A stretch of 64,000 bases of DNA. Source: Symbiodinium natans. Taxonomy: Eukaryota > Sar > Dinophyceae > Suessiales > Symbiodiniaceae. Under the pieces are notes generated by a model. That model made no database searches. It saw nothing but the letters and a program-made list of their open reading frames with translations, and had not been told where the DNA came from. The first letter of the stretch is position 1. Every line of letters starts with the position of its first letter. The stretch is from NCBI GenBank assembly GCA_905221605.1, contig CAJNDS010002213.1, positions 761,136 to 825,135 on the forward strand, read 5' to 3'. The translations under genes and the position numbers were made by a program. Of this stretch, positions 53,514 to 64,000 are shown piece after piece.

Positions 53514-56500
53514 CATCGGCCCGAACGCGCGCGCGACCACGAAATGATGCCAGGCGTCCACATGCTCGACCTGTGTGGGGCTTTGGGGCTTTGGGGTTTT
53601 AGGGTTCCAGGGCTTGGGGTTTAGAGTTTAGGGTTTAGGGTTTTTGGGTGTAGGATTGCTAGGGTTTTGGGGTTTAAGGGTTCTAGGGTTTTGGGGGTTT
53701 GGGGCTTTTAGGGTTTTAGGGCTTTGTGGTTTAGATTCTAGGGCTTAGGGCTTAAGATTTGTATTACTTGGTGAAACTTTAACGTTGGCGGTGCTGATAC
53801 TAGGGGAAGGGATCACAGGGGCTGCTTCAAGGAAGTTTCAAGGCAGAGTCCTAACTCTCACACCACAGACTGGTTGCTTGCATTACAAAAACAGAGGGGT
53901 TCAGGTGGGAGTACACTGTGGGGACTGTGGGGGGCTAACCCTAAACCCTCAGCCCTAAAGCCTAAACCCTAAGCCCCAAACCCTCTACCCTAAGCCCGAA
54001 GCCCTAAACCCTAAACCCTACGCCCTAAACCCTACACCCTAAGCCCGAAACCCTAAACCCTAGACTGTGGGGGCTGGGGATTGAGGGCAAGCCTGGCCAT
54101 CGATCACATCATCCACCCACTCACGGTATAGCATCCACAGCGACGGCTCGACCTGGTCTGGGTGCTGAATGCCTCAGAACCCTTAACTTTAAACCCCAAA
54201 AACCCAAGACAAACCGAAACCCTAAACCCTAAATCCCAGATCCCAAGCCCCAAGCCCTACCAACCCCCAGGCCCCAACCTCCAAACCCGGCAACCGGGGT
54301 TCCGGGGGATCTCAATGGGAAGCGAGGGGGAAAGGTTGTAGTTTCGGGTTGAGGGCTCTTGGGTTTTGAGGTCTGGGGGTTTCTGGCGTGGGTCGAGGGG
54401 GCTCTGGGGTTGAAGCGCCCCTGGAGTTTCATGGCAGACCCCAAAGAGTGCACTTCAGGCCATTCCAAGAGCATTCCCAAGAGGGCACCCCAGGATGAGC
54501 CCCAGAGAGCAAGAGCATTTTATGCGCGCCCAACAGCGACGAGATCTGCACTTGACGAGGGGAAAGCACACGCGACCGAGACCGGAGCGCCATGTGTGCA
54601 ACATCGCGAACGGCAAATTCCCCTCAGACAGGAATTTGAAAGGAACGGAATAAACAGGACGCGCGAAGGGAACCCCATCCAACGGCCAAAACGCAGAAAA
54701 GCGGTCGCCTGTCACGTCTCTCACGACACGGAACACAGCGAACGGAACCTCAGCTTGAAGCACGGAACGTGCACGGGGACCTCGGCGAGAGCGCAATTTG
54801 CCCCCCCGATTCGACGAAACCACGTTTACGGGAGCCCCCCCAAGAGCTCCGAGGGGAGCCCGATTTTAACCCAAGACGAAGCGGCGCCTCGCACTCTGGG
54901 CGGTGGAACCCGAGAGTGTCGGTACACTGCTTGGGGAATAGGGGTTTAGGGTTTATAGGGTTTACAGGGTTTATAGGGTTTATAGGGTTTATAGGGTTTA
55001 TAGGGTTTATAGGGTTTATAGGGTTTATAGGGTTTATAGGGTTTATAGGGTTTATAGGGTTTATAGAGTTCAGGGCTTGGAGCGGAACAAGCACCTACGG
55101 AACTCCGCAAGCAGATCCCAACCCCAAGGCTTCAGGGCCTTCCTTTCGGAGATGATGGCGGATGACAGCCTCACTCGGGCAGCTTGGAGCTTCCCCGGGC
55201 ATGTGGATATCTAGGGGACCTTAGGGCTTAGGGTTTACATAGAGCTCAGGGTTTAGGGTTTAGGGTTTAGGGTTTAGGGTTTAGGGTTTAGGGTTTAGGG
55301 TTTAGGGCTTCGGGCTGAGGGTTGAGAGCTTAGGGTGTAGGCATGCAGCGCACACAGCGGCTGGGGGCCCCGCCAGCTGTGATCCGCCACCACGCCCTCC
55401 TTCAGACTGAAGTCCTGAACCAGAGAGACGCCGATACTCTTTGAGTAAGGAATTCGCCTTAAACCCTAAACCCTAAACCCTAAACCCTAAACCCTAAACC
55501 CTAAACCCTAAACCTTGAGGACAAATCCTGAAATAAAGGAGGTATTGAAGTCCCGAATGGCAGGGTTTCAGGCTTTGAGGCGGCAGAACCCAGAAGGGAC
55601 TCGTACGAGCCCCCTTGCTTCAAAGCGCCCTAAACACAACCCGACACTAACCTAAACCCTAAGCGACCCTAAACCCTAAACCCTAAACCCTAAACCCTAA
55701 ACCCTAAACCCTAAACCCTAAACCCTAAACCCTAAGCGACCCTGAACGATGGGGCCTCAAACCCTCGACGTCTGAAACCCTAGACACTTGCCTACTTTAA
55801 TGCCGACTCTGACCTCATCCCTGAACTATCACAATCTCAAACCCCTTCCCTTCCTAGAACCGACCCCAAGCCCAAGACCCTAACCCCCATTTTTTCAAGA
55901 AACGAAGCAACTCACCAGATAAGGTTTTGGGGCTGAGGGTCCAAGGTTCACGGCTTAGGGTCTCAGTCGCGACCTCGGGAGACAGATTCGAGAGGTTCAG
56001 CAGCTTGAGCTGGCGATTGAGCCTCGGAGATCTTCATGAACCCTGAACCCTGAACCCTGAACCCTAAACCCTAAACCCTAAACCCTGAACCCTAAACCCT
56101 GAACCCTGAACCCTTTAGGGTTTCGGGATGCTTGGGCCATCGGATTCTGGCGACCTCCGAAGCCCTGAACCCCAAAAAGCCCTGGGGCCCCGGAAGCCCT
56201 CAAAAGCATTCGGGTGCTTAGGGCTTAGGGTTGAGGGCTTCGGATTCTAGTGCGGCTCACCCTAAGACCGATTTTAGGGTTTAGGGTTTAGGGTTGAGGG
56301 TTTCGGGTTTAGGGTTTAGGGTTTAGGGTTTGGGGTTTGAGGTTTGGGGTTTGGGGTTGAAACCGACAGAAAAAGATTGGGCACAGGGGTCTGGCGAGCG
56401 AGAAACAAGCCTCACGGTCTCGGACTTGAGGCTTTTGTGGGAACAGGAACCCTCAACCCGAAGGCCTAGCTAAGGGTGTCAGGGCCTAGGGAACCCTGTG

Positions 56501-57167
56501 CCCCAAACTAAACCAAATACCCCAAAGCACATCCCAAGGGCTTAAACCCCAAGCGCTTGGGGCGCAGGGCTGCGAGACCCCGAAAGAAAGCACAGAAGCG
56601 CCCCCCCTTCACCAAGGCGAGAGCAGCGTGGAGACCGCCGGCGGCAAGGGGGGCGCTGCCTCCTGACGCAGCCATAAACCCTAAACCCTGAACCCTAAAT
56701 CCTAAACCCTAAACCCTGAACCCTAAATCCCAAACCCTCAACCCTGAAACCTAAAGTCTAAACCCTAAACCCTAAATCCTAGCCAGGGCCCGGCTTAGGG
56801 TCTTGGGGATTTCAATCTGGGGTTTTGAGGTTCAGGGTTTAGGGTTTAGGGTTTAGGGGACCCTTCCTGAGCCCGCAAGATCCAAATCCCTCAAGCCCTG
56901 AAACCGCGAAGCTCCAAACCCTAAACCCTAAACCTAAAACCCTAAACCCCAAACCCTACACACCTAACAGTCTTAAGAACCCCTTAATCCCTCACTGTAT
57001 GTAGATACCTTAAACTTCCCTAAGCTTCCGGAAACCCCCCTAAACCCTAAACCCTTAAACCCTAAGCCCTAAACCTCAAACCGAAGCCGTAGCCGCACAC
57101 CAAAGACCGAAGGCCCCCAGAAGCGCGGCTCCCCGGCCGCCCGCTGGTCGCACAGCCACGACGCTGC
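53514..57167 (-). CDS. Unrecognised multi-exon gene(s)
   Basis: A series of minus-strand islands fits the local splice rules. Candidate exons: 57167-57115 (AASWLCDQRAAGEPRFW), 56022-55974 (LNRQLKLLNLSNLSPE), 55438-55369 (SIGVSLVQDFSLKEGVVAD), about 55190-55095 (LQAARVRLSSAIISERKALK), 54152-54093 (VEPSLWMLYREWVDDVIDG) and 53570-53514 (VEHVDAWHHFVVARAFGPM). The last two join in phase (GC donor, AG|G). The translations look protein-like (W/H/D-rich, no stops), but I recognise no family and cannot show that all belong to one gene. A 540-bp unique block at 54380-54930 is open on both strands and is unassigned. Confidence 0.4.
54942..55069. repeat. GGGTTTATA nonamer array
   Basis: About 13 copies of a 9-bp unit that starts from a normal TTTAGGG pair. 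It lies between two candidate exons (about 55190-55095 and 54152-54093). Confidence 0.95.
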
Positions 57168-58011
57168 CTGCGGTCTTCGGTCGGGCTCAGAGGGTTTAGG
57201 GTTTAAGGTTTAGGGTTTAGGGTTTAGGGTTTAGGGTTTAGGGTTTAGGGATTCGGGTTTAGGGTTTAGGGTTTAGGGCTCAGGGTTTAGGGGCCAACCT
57301 GGGTTTTAAGTAAGACGTGCCGTTTTAACTTCAAACTGGGCGCGGGAACCAGGAACCATGTGGGCTCTCCAGTTGTTAACTTCATTAACTTGATGAACAC
57401 TACTGGATGTCAATCACGTTTCTAGTCCGGAGAATTGGAAGAGAATGAAGGACACTACTGGGACAACCGATGCGCCAAACGAGCTTCGGCACTCGAGACG
57501 AAGCCCTGAAAAACTCAGCATCTGAGTTCCTGATCTAACCGGTTATGCTTGTGAACTGGCAGTTAGATTGTCAAGAATAATGCATTACTAGTTGTAGCCC
57601 TAAACCTGTGATTTAACATATAACATATGTTATATAACGCTATAATATATATATATGTGTGTGTATATATACACATACTAGCATCAAGAAGTCTGCATTC
57701 TTCTATATATATATATGTATGTATATATATACATATATGTATCTTATGATTATTCTTCTGCTTATTATTATTATCACTATTTATTGTTATTATGTTTTTC
57801 ATTGTTGTGTTTATTCCTATTGCTATTATTACTACGACTACTATTGGTATTATGATCATTATAAGTATTCTTATTACTATGATTATTATGATTATTACAT
57901 TGACTATATTTTGTTATGCATTATGGAATATTCGTATATATTTTCGATGTATGCATAAAAACTTGCTATATCTCTTGAGAATTGGTGTAGACTGCCCTGC
58001 ATGTTTGTAGT
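57168..58011. other. AT-rich unique stretch with TA/CA microsatellites
   Basis: 57180-57290 is a heptamer array. 57300-57600 is unique. 57620-57960 is very AT-rich with TATATGTATG runs and ATT triplets. No gene was seen. Confidence 0.5.
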
Positions 58012-58338
58012 TCATGTGTAATGTAGATCATGTACTTGCTCCATTTCTTTAGGCTGGCGGAGCCTTGGCCAGACACTGCATGGCTCCGGCGCACGCAAGG
58101 CCAACAGGAAGAAGAGAACTGAGATCCAGAGCCCTTCAAACTCAAAGGGCTGAGCAAGGGGTGTTGCTATTGCAAAAAGTGTAGCCGTTGCCCATGCAGG
58201 TCTCATCCTACCTTCCCATGGCTGGCTGCTGACTGAACTCAGCATGTTCAATCCTTCACCTCTGCTAGCCTGAAGATCAGAAACATCCTGAAGCCCTCTC
58301 CAACCCTCGACGCTAAGCCTCAAACTTTGGGGACTCAT
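58012..58338 (-). CDS. Possible small membrane protein, 108 residues
   Basis: Open frame from ATG 58338 to a stop at 58012 in unique, repeat-free sequence. The C-terminal half holds hydrophobic segments (PAWATATLFAIATPLAQ and LWISVLFFLLAL). No family was recognised and no AG lies directly before the ATG, unlike the better-supported starts. It could be a terminal exon or chance. Confidence 0.25.
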   Translation of the reverse strand: MSPQSLRLSVEGWRGLQDVSDLQASRGEGLNMLSSVSSQPWEGRMRPAWATATLFAIATPLAQPFEFEGLWISVLFFLLALRAPEPCSVWPRLRQPKEMEQVHDLHYT

Positions 58339-58959
58339 GGCGCGACCCCGAGGTTGCTTCGAGCTGGCACGCGGGCGCGGGGGCGAGAGAGGGCTTATAT
58401 GGGTCTGGGTGTAGGGGCTCAGGGATTCAAGGGTTTAACACTAAGCCAAGATCTTAAACCCTTAAAGCCTTAAACCCTTAAACCCTTGCTAGGGTTCAGG
58501 GTCTGTGGGTTTCAGGGTTTCAGGGGGGGGGGGGGGGGGGGGGGGTTGTCTATATTTTGGGGGGTTGTGTGGCTTAGAATGGCGGGTAAAGGCACAAAAC
58601 CCTAACCCAAAACCCTAAACCCAAAACTCAAACCAGCAAGTAAATAGCCTGCCAAGCCTTGCCCCAGATTTCCCCAAAGAAACCCAAACCCCAAGCCCCT
58701 CAAGCCTGCAACCCTAAACCAAGCTACCCCTGACCCTAATCCTTGAACCCTGAAAAACCTAATCCCTTAAACCCGCAAACCCTAAACCCCAACCCCCTAA
58801 CCCTAAACCCCCTAAACCCTAAAAGGCCCCCACGACCCATGAGGTGTTCCTTTGTCCGGGCGCATGCGCGTGCAAGAGGCGCCTAGCGGTTTCTGGCCCC
58901 TCCGGTCGACGGAACCGGGCTCAGGGTCTCCAAGGCTTGCGGGGTTTGCGGTTCTAGGC

Positions 58960-59135
58960 TTGAAGGGTTGAAGGGTTGAAGGGTTGAAGGGTTGAAGGGT
59001 TGAAGGTTTGAAGGGTTGAAGGGTTTAAGGGTGTAAGGGTGTAAGGGTGTAAGGGTGTAAGGGTGTAAGGGTGTAAGGGTGTAAGGGTTTAAGGGTTCAA
59101 GGGTTTAAGGGTTTAAGGGTTTAAGGGTGTCATGT
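58960..59135. repeat. GGGTTGAAG / GGGTGTAAG nonamer arrays
   Basis: About eight GGGTTGAA(G)-type units pass into about seven GTGTAAGG-type units, then GGTTTAAG. Another local expansion of a telomere-like variant. Confidence 0.85.
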
Positions 59136-60868
59136 TTTAAGGAGTTAAGGGGTTGGGAGGCTCGGGTTGAGGCTTGAATGGGTTGGCGGTTTAGGGCTGG
59201 GGTTTGATGACCGTCGGGCTTTAAGGGCTTTAAGGGTTTTAAGAGTGTAGGGCTTTTGTTTTCAGGGTCTTAAGGATTCTATGGATCTGGGGCTGGAGAT
59301 TCTAAGCGTTTCAGGGTTTTCGTCACGGACCCTATGCTTTGATGGCCTCATGGCCGTGTACACGAAGCTAGCACAACTGGTGAAACGTGCAGGAATGCCT
59401 CAAGCCCTGCAACCCTACGAGAAGAGTTCGAAAACCCTAAGCTCTGAACCCAAAACCCCAAACCCTGAACCTCCAAAGCCTTTACAACTCTTGAAACCCT
59501 CACAAACCCTTAAAAACCGCAAAAAAATCCTTAAAACCTTTAAAACCTCTAAGACCCTTAAAACCCTGAAAACCCTTAAAACCCTTAAGGCCCTTCAACC
59601 CGCTGAAAGCGCTTGAAAACCCCTAAAGTGCTTCAAACCCTGAAAACGGGTTGGGATGCTCCCCCTTATACTAACAGTCCTTAATGCGGACTAGAAGAGG
59701 GAGGGTTTGTACTACAAGTTTAGGGTTTGGGGTTGGGGTTTTGGGGGTTTAGGGCGTGGTTTTTATGGCTTTGCCTGAGTCATCCCCAATCCCTTGAGCA
59801 TTGAAGGGTTTAGGGTTTTGGGCTTCCGGGCTTTTTGGGTTTCTTATGGTTTAGGGCCCCAAACCTGAAACCCTAAACCCTAAACCCTAAACCCTTGGGG
59901 TTTCCAGGAACCTGCTCGAGACATCTCGGCATCGCGGCCGCCCTACTTGGCTGTACAGGCTGCCGGCTGAATTTACTATTGAGCATCCAGAGGGCTCATG
60001 AAGCAGCACCTGGCTTCTGAATAAGGGGTTTAGGGTTTAGGGTTTAGGGCTTAGGGTTTAGGGTTTAAGAATTGGGGTTGAGGGCTGAGGGTTTAGGGGT
60101 TGCTGCTTTTGGTTTTGGGATGTAGGGTCTCGGGGCTTAGGATCTAAGAGCCTAAGGTTAGGGTTGAGGCGTTTAAGGTCCACAAAGGGTAGAGTCTCAG
60201 CGCCTTTGTTTGTGTGGCTTTCAAACGAGGAAGCTCTTTAAGGGAAAAAGCCCTAACCCCTGAAGCCTTAGCGCTCGCAGGTCATCTCGTCCGATGAATG
60301 TTTCGAAGCTTGAACACAGGGCCTTTCCACGCCCGCCTTGCCTTCGCCTACTTTGGGGGACTGGGTCTGCTTGACTTAGTTGCCACGATAAGGATATCTG
60401 GCGAATGAGCATGAAAGCGTCAACATAACTTGAGTTCTTCAACAAGAACCCAGTATAGTTAAATACAACATGCGCTCAACGCTCTCTCTCGCTCTCTCTC
60501 TCTCACACACACTCTCTCTCTCTGCTTATATTGAGGCACACTAGACCATAACCCCTAAGCTCCGGAACCAGTCAATAACATCCCCTAAACTCCCTAAGAA
60601 CCCCAAACGCCCCATTAACCGTGAAAGGCCCTAAACGCCAGGACCTCCTAATCCCACCCCCTAAAACTCCCAAAGACTTGAACCTCCCTAAACCCTAAAC
60701 CCTAACCCTGAACCCTTAACCCTAAACCTCTTCCCAAGCCCAAAACAAAAAAGGAGAGCCCGATGCTCCGAGACGCTGGACCCAAACCTGAACCCTAAAC
60801 CCCACCAACCCTAAACCTGATACCCATAACTCTACGCCCTAGACCCCAAACCCGAAACCCCCGTTCAC
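59136..60868. other. Telomere-repeat-rich stretch, no secure gene
   Basis: Heptamer-like repeats, a CT/CA microsatellite at 60480-60525, and unique islands (59281-59440, 59900-60030, 60200-60450). Both strands stay open across the first, and no homology was recognised. Confidence 0.35.
59653..59697. mobile_element. Family A hairpin element, half copy
   Basis: GGGATGCTCCCCCTTATACT plus AACAGTCCTTAATG matches the left end of family A; no right end was found. Confidence 0.5.
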
Positions 60869-60922
60869 CTCCACAGGCTGTCGGGGCGATGTCACCACCC
60901 CGGCCGCACCCGCATCATTCGC
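60869..60922 (-). CDS. Candidate exon, unrecognised
   Basis: AG|G acceptor, 18 codons reading ANDAGAAGVVTSPRQPVE, then a GT donor. It fits the local exon pattern but has no recognised family and no phased neighbour. Confidence 0.35.
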
Positions 60923-61177
60923 CTGATGGGGTGGAGGTTCAGGGTTTATCGTTTCGGGTTTGGGATTTAGGGCTTAGGGTTTAGGGTTAGGGTATAGGGT
61001 TTAGGGTTTCGGGTTAAGGGTTTAGGGTTCAGGATTTGGGATGTAGGGTCCAGGGTTTAGGGTCTAGTCTGGGTATGTTTCTCAGGGAGGCTTCCGTACA
61101 AAACTGAGGGAGGGGGGGGGGGGCGACTGAAGAATGTTCAAATTCTGAGCCACGGACACGAAGGGGGGGAAGCATAA

Positions 61178-61283
61178 CATGAAGTCCCCCTTATACTAGC
61201 AGTCCTTCATAGGGATTGTAATAAGGAGCACTGCGTGACTACAATCCCTGTGAAGGACTGGTAGTAAAAAGGGGGAACATCCC
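61178..61283. mobile_element. Hairpin MITE-like element, family A, copy 4
   Basis: The most complete hairpin of the family: ACTAGCAGTCCTTCATAGGG pairs with CCCTGTGAAGGACTGGTAGT, and outer ends AGTCCCCCTTATA / AAAAAGGGGGAACAT also pair. Confidence 0.75.
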
Positions 61284-61683
61284 AACCGAAGCCCGTGAAG
61301 CCTCAACCACACGCCACAGCACAGCAATCTGAACATCTCAGCTCCCCCCAACCTGTGCCCTGATCCTGCGGCTCCAGAACCTCTGCCTAAAAGCAACCCG
61401 AAACCCTGAACCCGATAACCTGAACCCTACACACCCCTAAAACCCTAAACCCAAAACCCTAAACCCAAAACCCTAAACCCTAACCCCTACACTCAGGGCC
61501 TAGGCCGCCCCCCACAGAGGGGGGGCGGCGCTTGAGCCCTTCGACCTCTATGGCGAAAGTCGACCCAGGTCGCTTGCCCGCCTTCGGTAGCACCCAAGAT
61601 GGGCCCGTACCCCCTCAAAAAGGTAAATCCCTAAACGGGGGGGGGGTACCCCAAGGCCCCCAGGCCAGGAGGACCCAGACCCC

Positions 61684-62012
61684 TCACCGCAGCGTGTCCA
61701 GGCACCAGGGAGCCTCAAGCTGGTCCAGGCAGGGTGGGTGCTCAAGAAAACCCCCCTGCCCCTTGTCCAGGACAGGTCCAGGGCAGGGTGGGTGCTCAAC
61801 AAGTGTTTTTTTGTGCCTGCCATCGGTGACGGAAAGGTTTTGTTGAAAGTAAGCGATTGTCATGAGTTTAGGCCTAAACCCTAAAAGGAATAGGTTTGGG
61901 TGGTTTTGCCGCCTCGGACAGCGTGGGGTGGGAGACAAGTATTAGATGGCCCTCCACAATCGGGCCAGAGCTGCTCTTCGCCCCTGCCGAAGCATTCGAG
62001 CCGCTGCTGCAT
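61684..62012 (-). CDS. Candidate 5' exons of an unrecognised gene
   Basis: ATG 62012 directly follows AGG, the start context seen in LSm3. The exon 62012-61951 reads MQQRLECFGRGEEQLWPDCG and ends in phase 2 with a GC donor. Downstream, a minus-strand frame around 61850-61684 contains an imperfect duplication of an EHPPC-containing segment (TLVEHPPCPGPVLDKGQGG, then FLEHPPCLDQLEAPWCLDTL). Whether these belong together is not shown. Confidence 0.35.
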
Positions 62013-62780
62013 CCTAACCTTCACAGCATCTACGCCCTATTACAGCAAACCCTAAACCCTAAACCCTAAACGTAGGCGTCCTCCGCTTCCTGGGCTCCCC
62101 AACTGCTTCTGCTGTGTGGGCTCCTGTCCGGACATGACCGGACGGGCGCCTAGCCTTTCTCAGGACAAAGCAGCGAGATGGTGGGGTCCGGGATTTGTGG
62201 TTTAGGGGTTTAGGGTTTAGGGTTTAGGGTTTTAGGGTTTAGGGTTTAGGGTTTAGGGTTCAGGGTTTAGGGTTTGAGGCTGAAGGTTTTCGCGTTTAGG
62301 ATTTAATTTCGGGTTTGGGGTTTGCGGTTTTGGGTTCAGTGTACTCGGATTTTTGGCCGTAGGGGCATTCTCAATTATTTGTCAGAGAATGGTCGGGCAC
62401 ATCCACCTATCTTTTTTTCTCGCTGACTCTGACTTACAGGCCACGCAAACACGAAAAGGAGTCCGACAATACATGCAAAAACAAGAAACACACCACAAAG
62501 GCCCCAAACCCCAAGGTAATCACACGGGTCAAGGTGAAGTTCTTCGTCTGGCTTAGTTGGAGGCGGGGCACCCTGCAGTTTAGGGGGGATAGCGTTGAAG
62601 GGTTTAAGGGTCAGCCACTTCAAGATCAGAGAACATCGGGAAAGGCCCTCAACCCAAAAACCCTAAACCCTTTGTTTGAAACAAGCAGAGGAGACTGTGC
62701 TGGGCAGGGGTTTTCGGAACCAACCCTAAACACCAAAACCAACAGGGTTGAGGGTTTAGGGTTTGAGGTTTTCGGGGGCC

Positions 62781-63026
62781 TCAGCCACCGCCCGGGCCGC
62801 AGGGGGGCGTGCCATTCAGCTGCGTGTTGGAAGAGCCTCCTGGGTTTCGGGCTTTTTGGGCGGACCTCTGGGGTTTCAGCGAAACCGGGCACTCCACACT
62901 AAACCCTAAACCCCAGACCCTAAACCCTAAACCCTCTTCGGGAAGTATTCCGACACAGCTTCCTCTACTCTCCTGGCTTGGTCTTCGGGGCCGAAATTTA
63001 TCCTCCGTGATGGAACCCTGTTCCAT
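62781..63026 (-). CDS. Candidate terminal exons, unrecognised
   Basis: An island at about 63026-62940 reads EQGSITEDKFRPRRPSQESR. A second at 62839-62781 starts AG|G, reads GSSNTQLNGTPPCGPGGG and ends at TGA. The second looks like a C-terminal exon. No family was recognised. Confidence 0.35.
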   Translation of the reverse strand: MEQGSITEDKFRPRRPSQESRGSCVGILPEEGLGFRVWGLGFSVECPVSLKPQRSAQKARNPGGSSNTQLNGTPPCGPGGG

Positions 63027-63191
63027 CGTTTGCAACCCTACTTGAGGATTAAATTTGAGGGTGTTTAAGGTTTAGGGTTCGGGGTTTAGGGTTAGGGCTT
63101 GGGGTCTAGAGTCATCTAGAGTCGAGGGTCTACAGTTCAGCCCAATCAGCGGGGCATGCCCACGTGGGCGCCTACATGCCGTGCAGACTCA

Positions 63192-63662
63192 TCAGATGCT
63201 GTGACCCAGCACGCCTTGCGTCAGGTTCATTGATGGCCTTTCCGCAAGTGTGCTAAGCAGAAACGGGGGACCGAGCTCCACATGCAATGGTGGGAGGCTT
63301 GCAGGTTGCCGCATGCGTTGCATCCTCAAGCCCTGGCCCCAGTGTTTGGGCTTCACGAAATCAGCTGGCACATGGCCCCGCTCTTTCCCTTCGGTGTCTG
63401 CCCTCATGGCGATTTCAGTACAGACATGCCTCTGTTGGTGCTGCTGCAAGTGCTTCGATGCCGACACTGCGGATTCTTCCGAAGTTGAAAGGACCGGACT
63501 TGGGAGAGCATCGGTCACAGGGACCTGGATACCACGCGGCCTAGGGCCCGAACCCGAAAGTCCTCGATGCAGAGAACCACAAAACAATAGATCGAAACCA
63601 AACAGTAACAGAAAACCAGAAGACAACATCCCCAAGTACCTTTCAGCCCATACCCTAGGCAC
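63192..63662 (-). CDS. Possible coding region, unrecognised
   Basis: A minus-strand frame in unique sequence, ending at TGA 63192. Its composition looks protein-like (VSASKHLQQHQQRH, ADFVKPKHWGQG) and less biased than the cysteine-rich plus-strand alternatives over the same DNA. True exon borders were not determined; only part of the frame is likely to be coding. Confidence 0.35.
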   Translation of the reverse strand: MPRVWAERYLGMLSSGFLLLFGFDLLFCGSLHRGLSGSGPRPRGIQVPVTDALPSPVLSTSEESAVSASKHLQQHQQRHVCTEIAMRADTEGKERGHVPADFVKPKHWGQGLRMQRMRQPASLPPLHVELGPPFLLSTLAERPSMNLTQGVLGHSI

Positions 63663-63771
63663 CCAAGAGCACGAGAGCCCCCTAGGCCCCCGAGGACAGG
63701 CTCCTGGGTTAATGGTCTTGATTCGCGACTTGCCCTCTGTGCGCTTGCCCCCGCCTGGACTTGGGGCTGAG

Positions 63772-63885
63772 GGTTTGAGGGTTTTAGGGGATTTGAGGGT
63801 TTGAGGGTTTTGAGGGTTTTGAGGGTTTTGAGGGTTTTGAGGGTTTTGAGGGTTTTGAGGGTTTGAGGGTTTGAGGGTTGAGGGT
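63772..63885. repeat. GGGTTTTGA array
   Basis: About ten copies of GAGGGTTTT(GA). A further telomere-like variant at the right edge of the window. Confidence 0.85.
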
Positions 63886-64000
63886 CTCGGGATTCCGTGT
63901 TCAGGCTTACTGTCGGGCTTCAGGGTTGGCTGCTCTGGGGGAAGGGGTGGGTTGGGGGGTGGATGATTCGGGTTTAGGATTCGGGGTGTAGGGCCTTTCG

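Overview
The window looks like nuclear DNA of a dinoflagellate. Plant-type telomere heptamers (TTTAGGG/CCCTAAA and variants) fill most of the non-coding space. The coding sequence is cut into very short exons (13-267 nt), and nearly all of these lie on the minus strand. I rebuilt the genes by matching exon islands to conserved protein families and by checking reading phase at every junction. Every acceptor in the well-supported genes is AG|G. Of 51 introns with resolvable borders, 33 start with GC, 9 with GA and only 9 with GT. GC and GA donors, one-sided gene order and telomere-rich introns together point to a dinoflagellate; the genus cannot be told.

Layout on the minus strand, from high to low coordinate (the direction of transcription). 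At 52.7-63.7 kb there are scattered exons of unrecognised genes. At 44.6-52.1 kb there is a large satellite block: CT/AG-rich duplications, a 55-bp tandem array, a 32-bp array, and a palindromic AATT/GGCC array. From about 43.1 (perhaps 43.9) kb down to 12.8 kb runs one gene for a CPPED1-like calcineurin-type phosphoesterase, in at least 23 exons. Three complete same-strand genes sit inside its introns: a 710-residue tandem-module/ankyrin-repeat protein (37.85-40.12 kb), a coiled-coil/leucine-rich protein (30.33-31.85 kb) and a full 22-exon alpha-tubulin gene (14.92-22.61 kb). Downstream come an unrecognised gene starting at 11,957, a U6 snRNP LSm3 gene (4.33-8.84 kb), and two exons of a cold-shock-like domain gene at the left edge.

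Several start codons follow an AG by only 1-2 nt. This fits spliced-leader trans-splicing right at the ATG and suggests how nested genes could yield separate mRNAs from a shared transcript. Small hairpin elements (MITE-like) recur in introns. Most long open frames in the window are by-products of in-frame telomere heptamers or other satellites and are not genes. I saw no tRNA, rRNA, CRISPR array, bacterial insertion sequence or virus.
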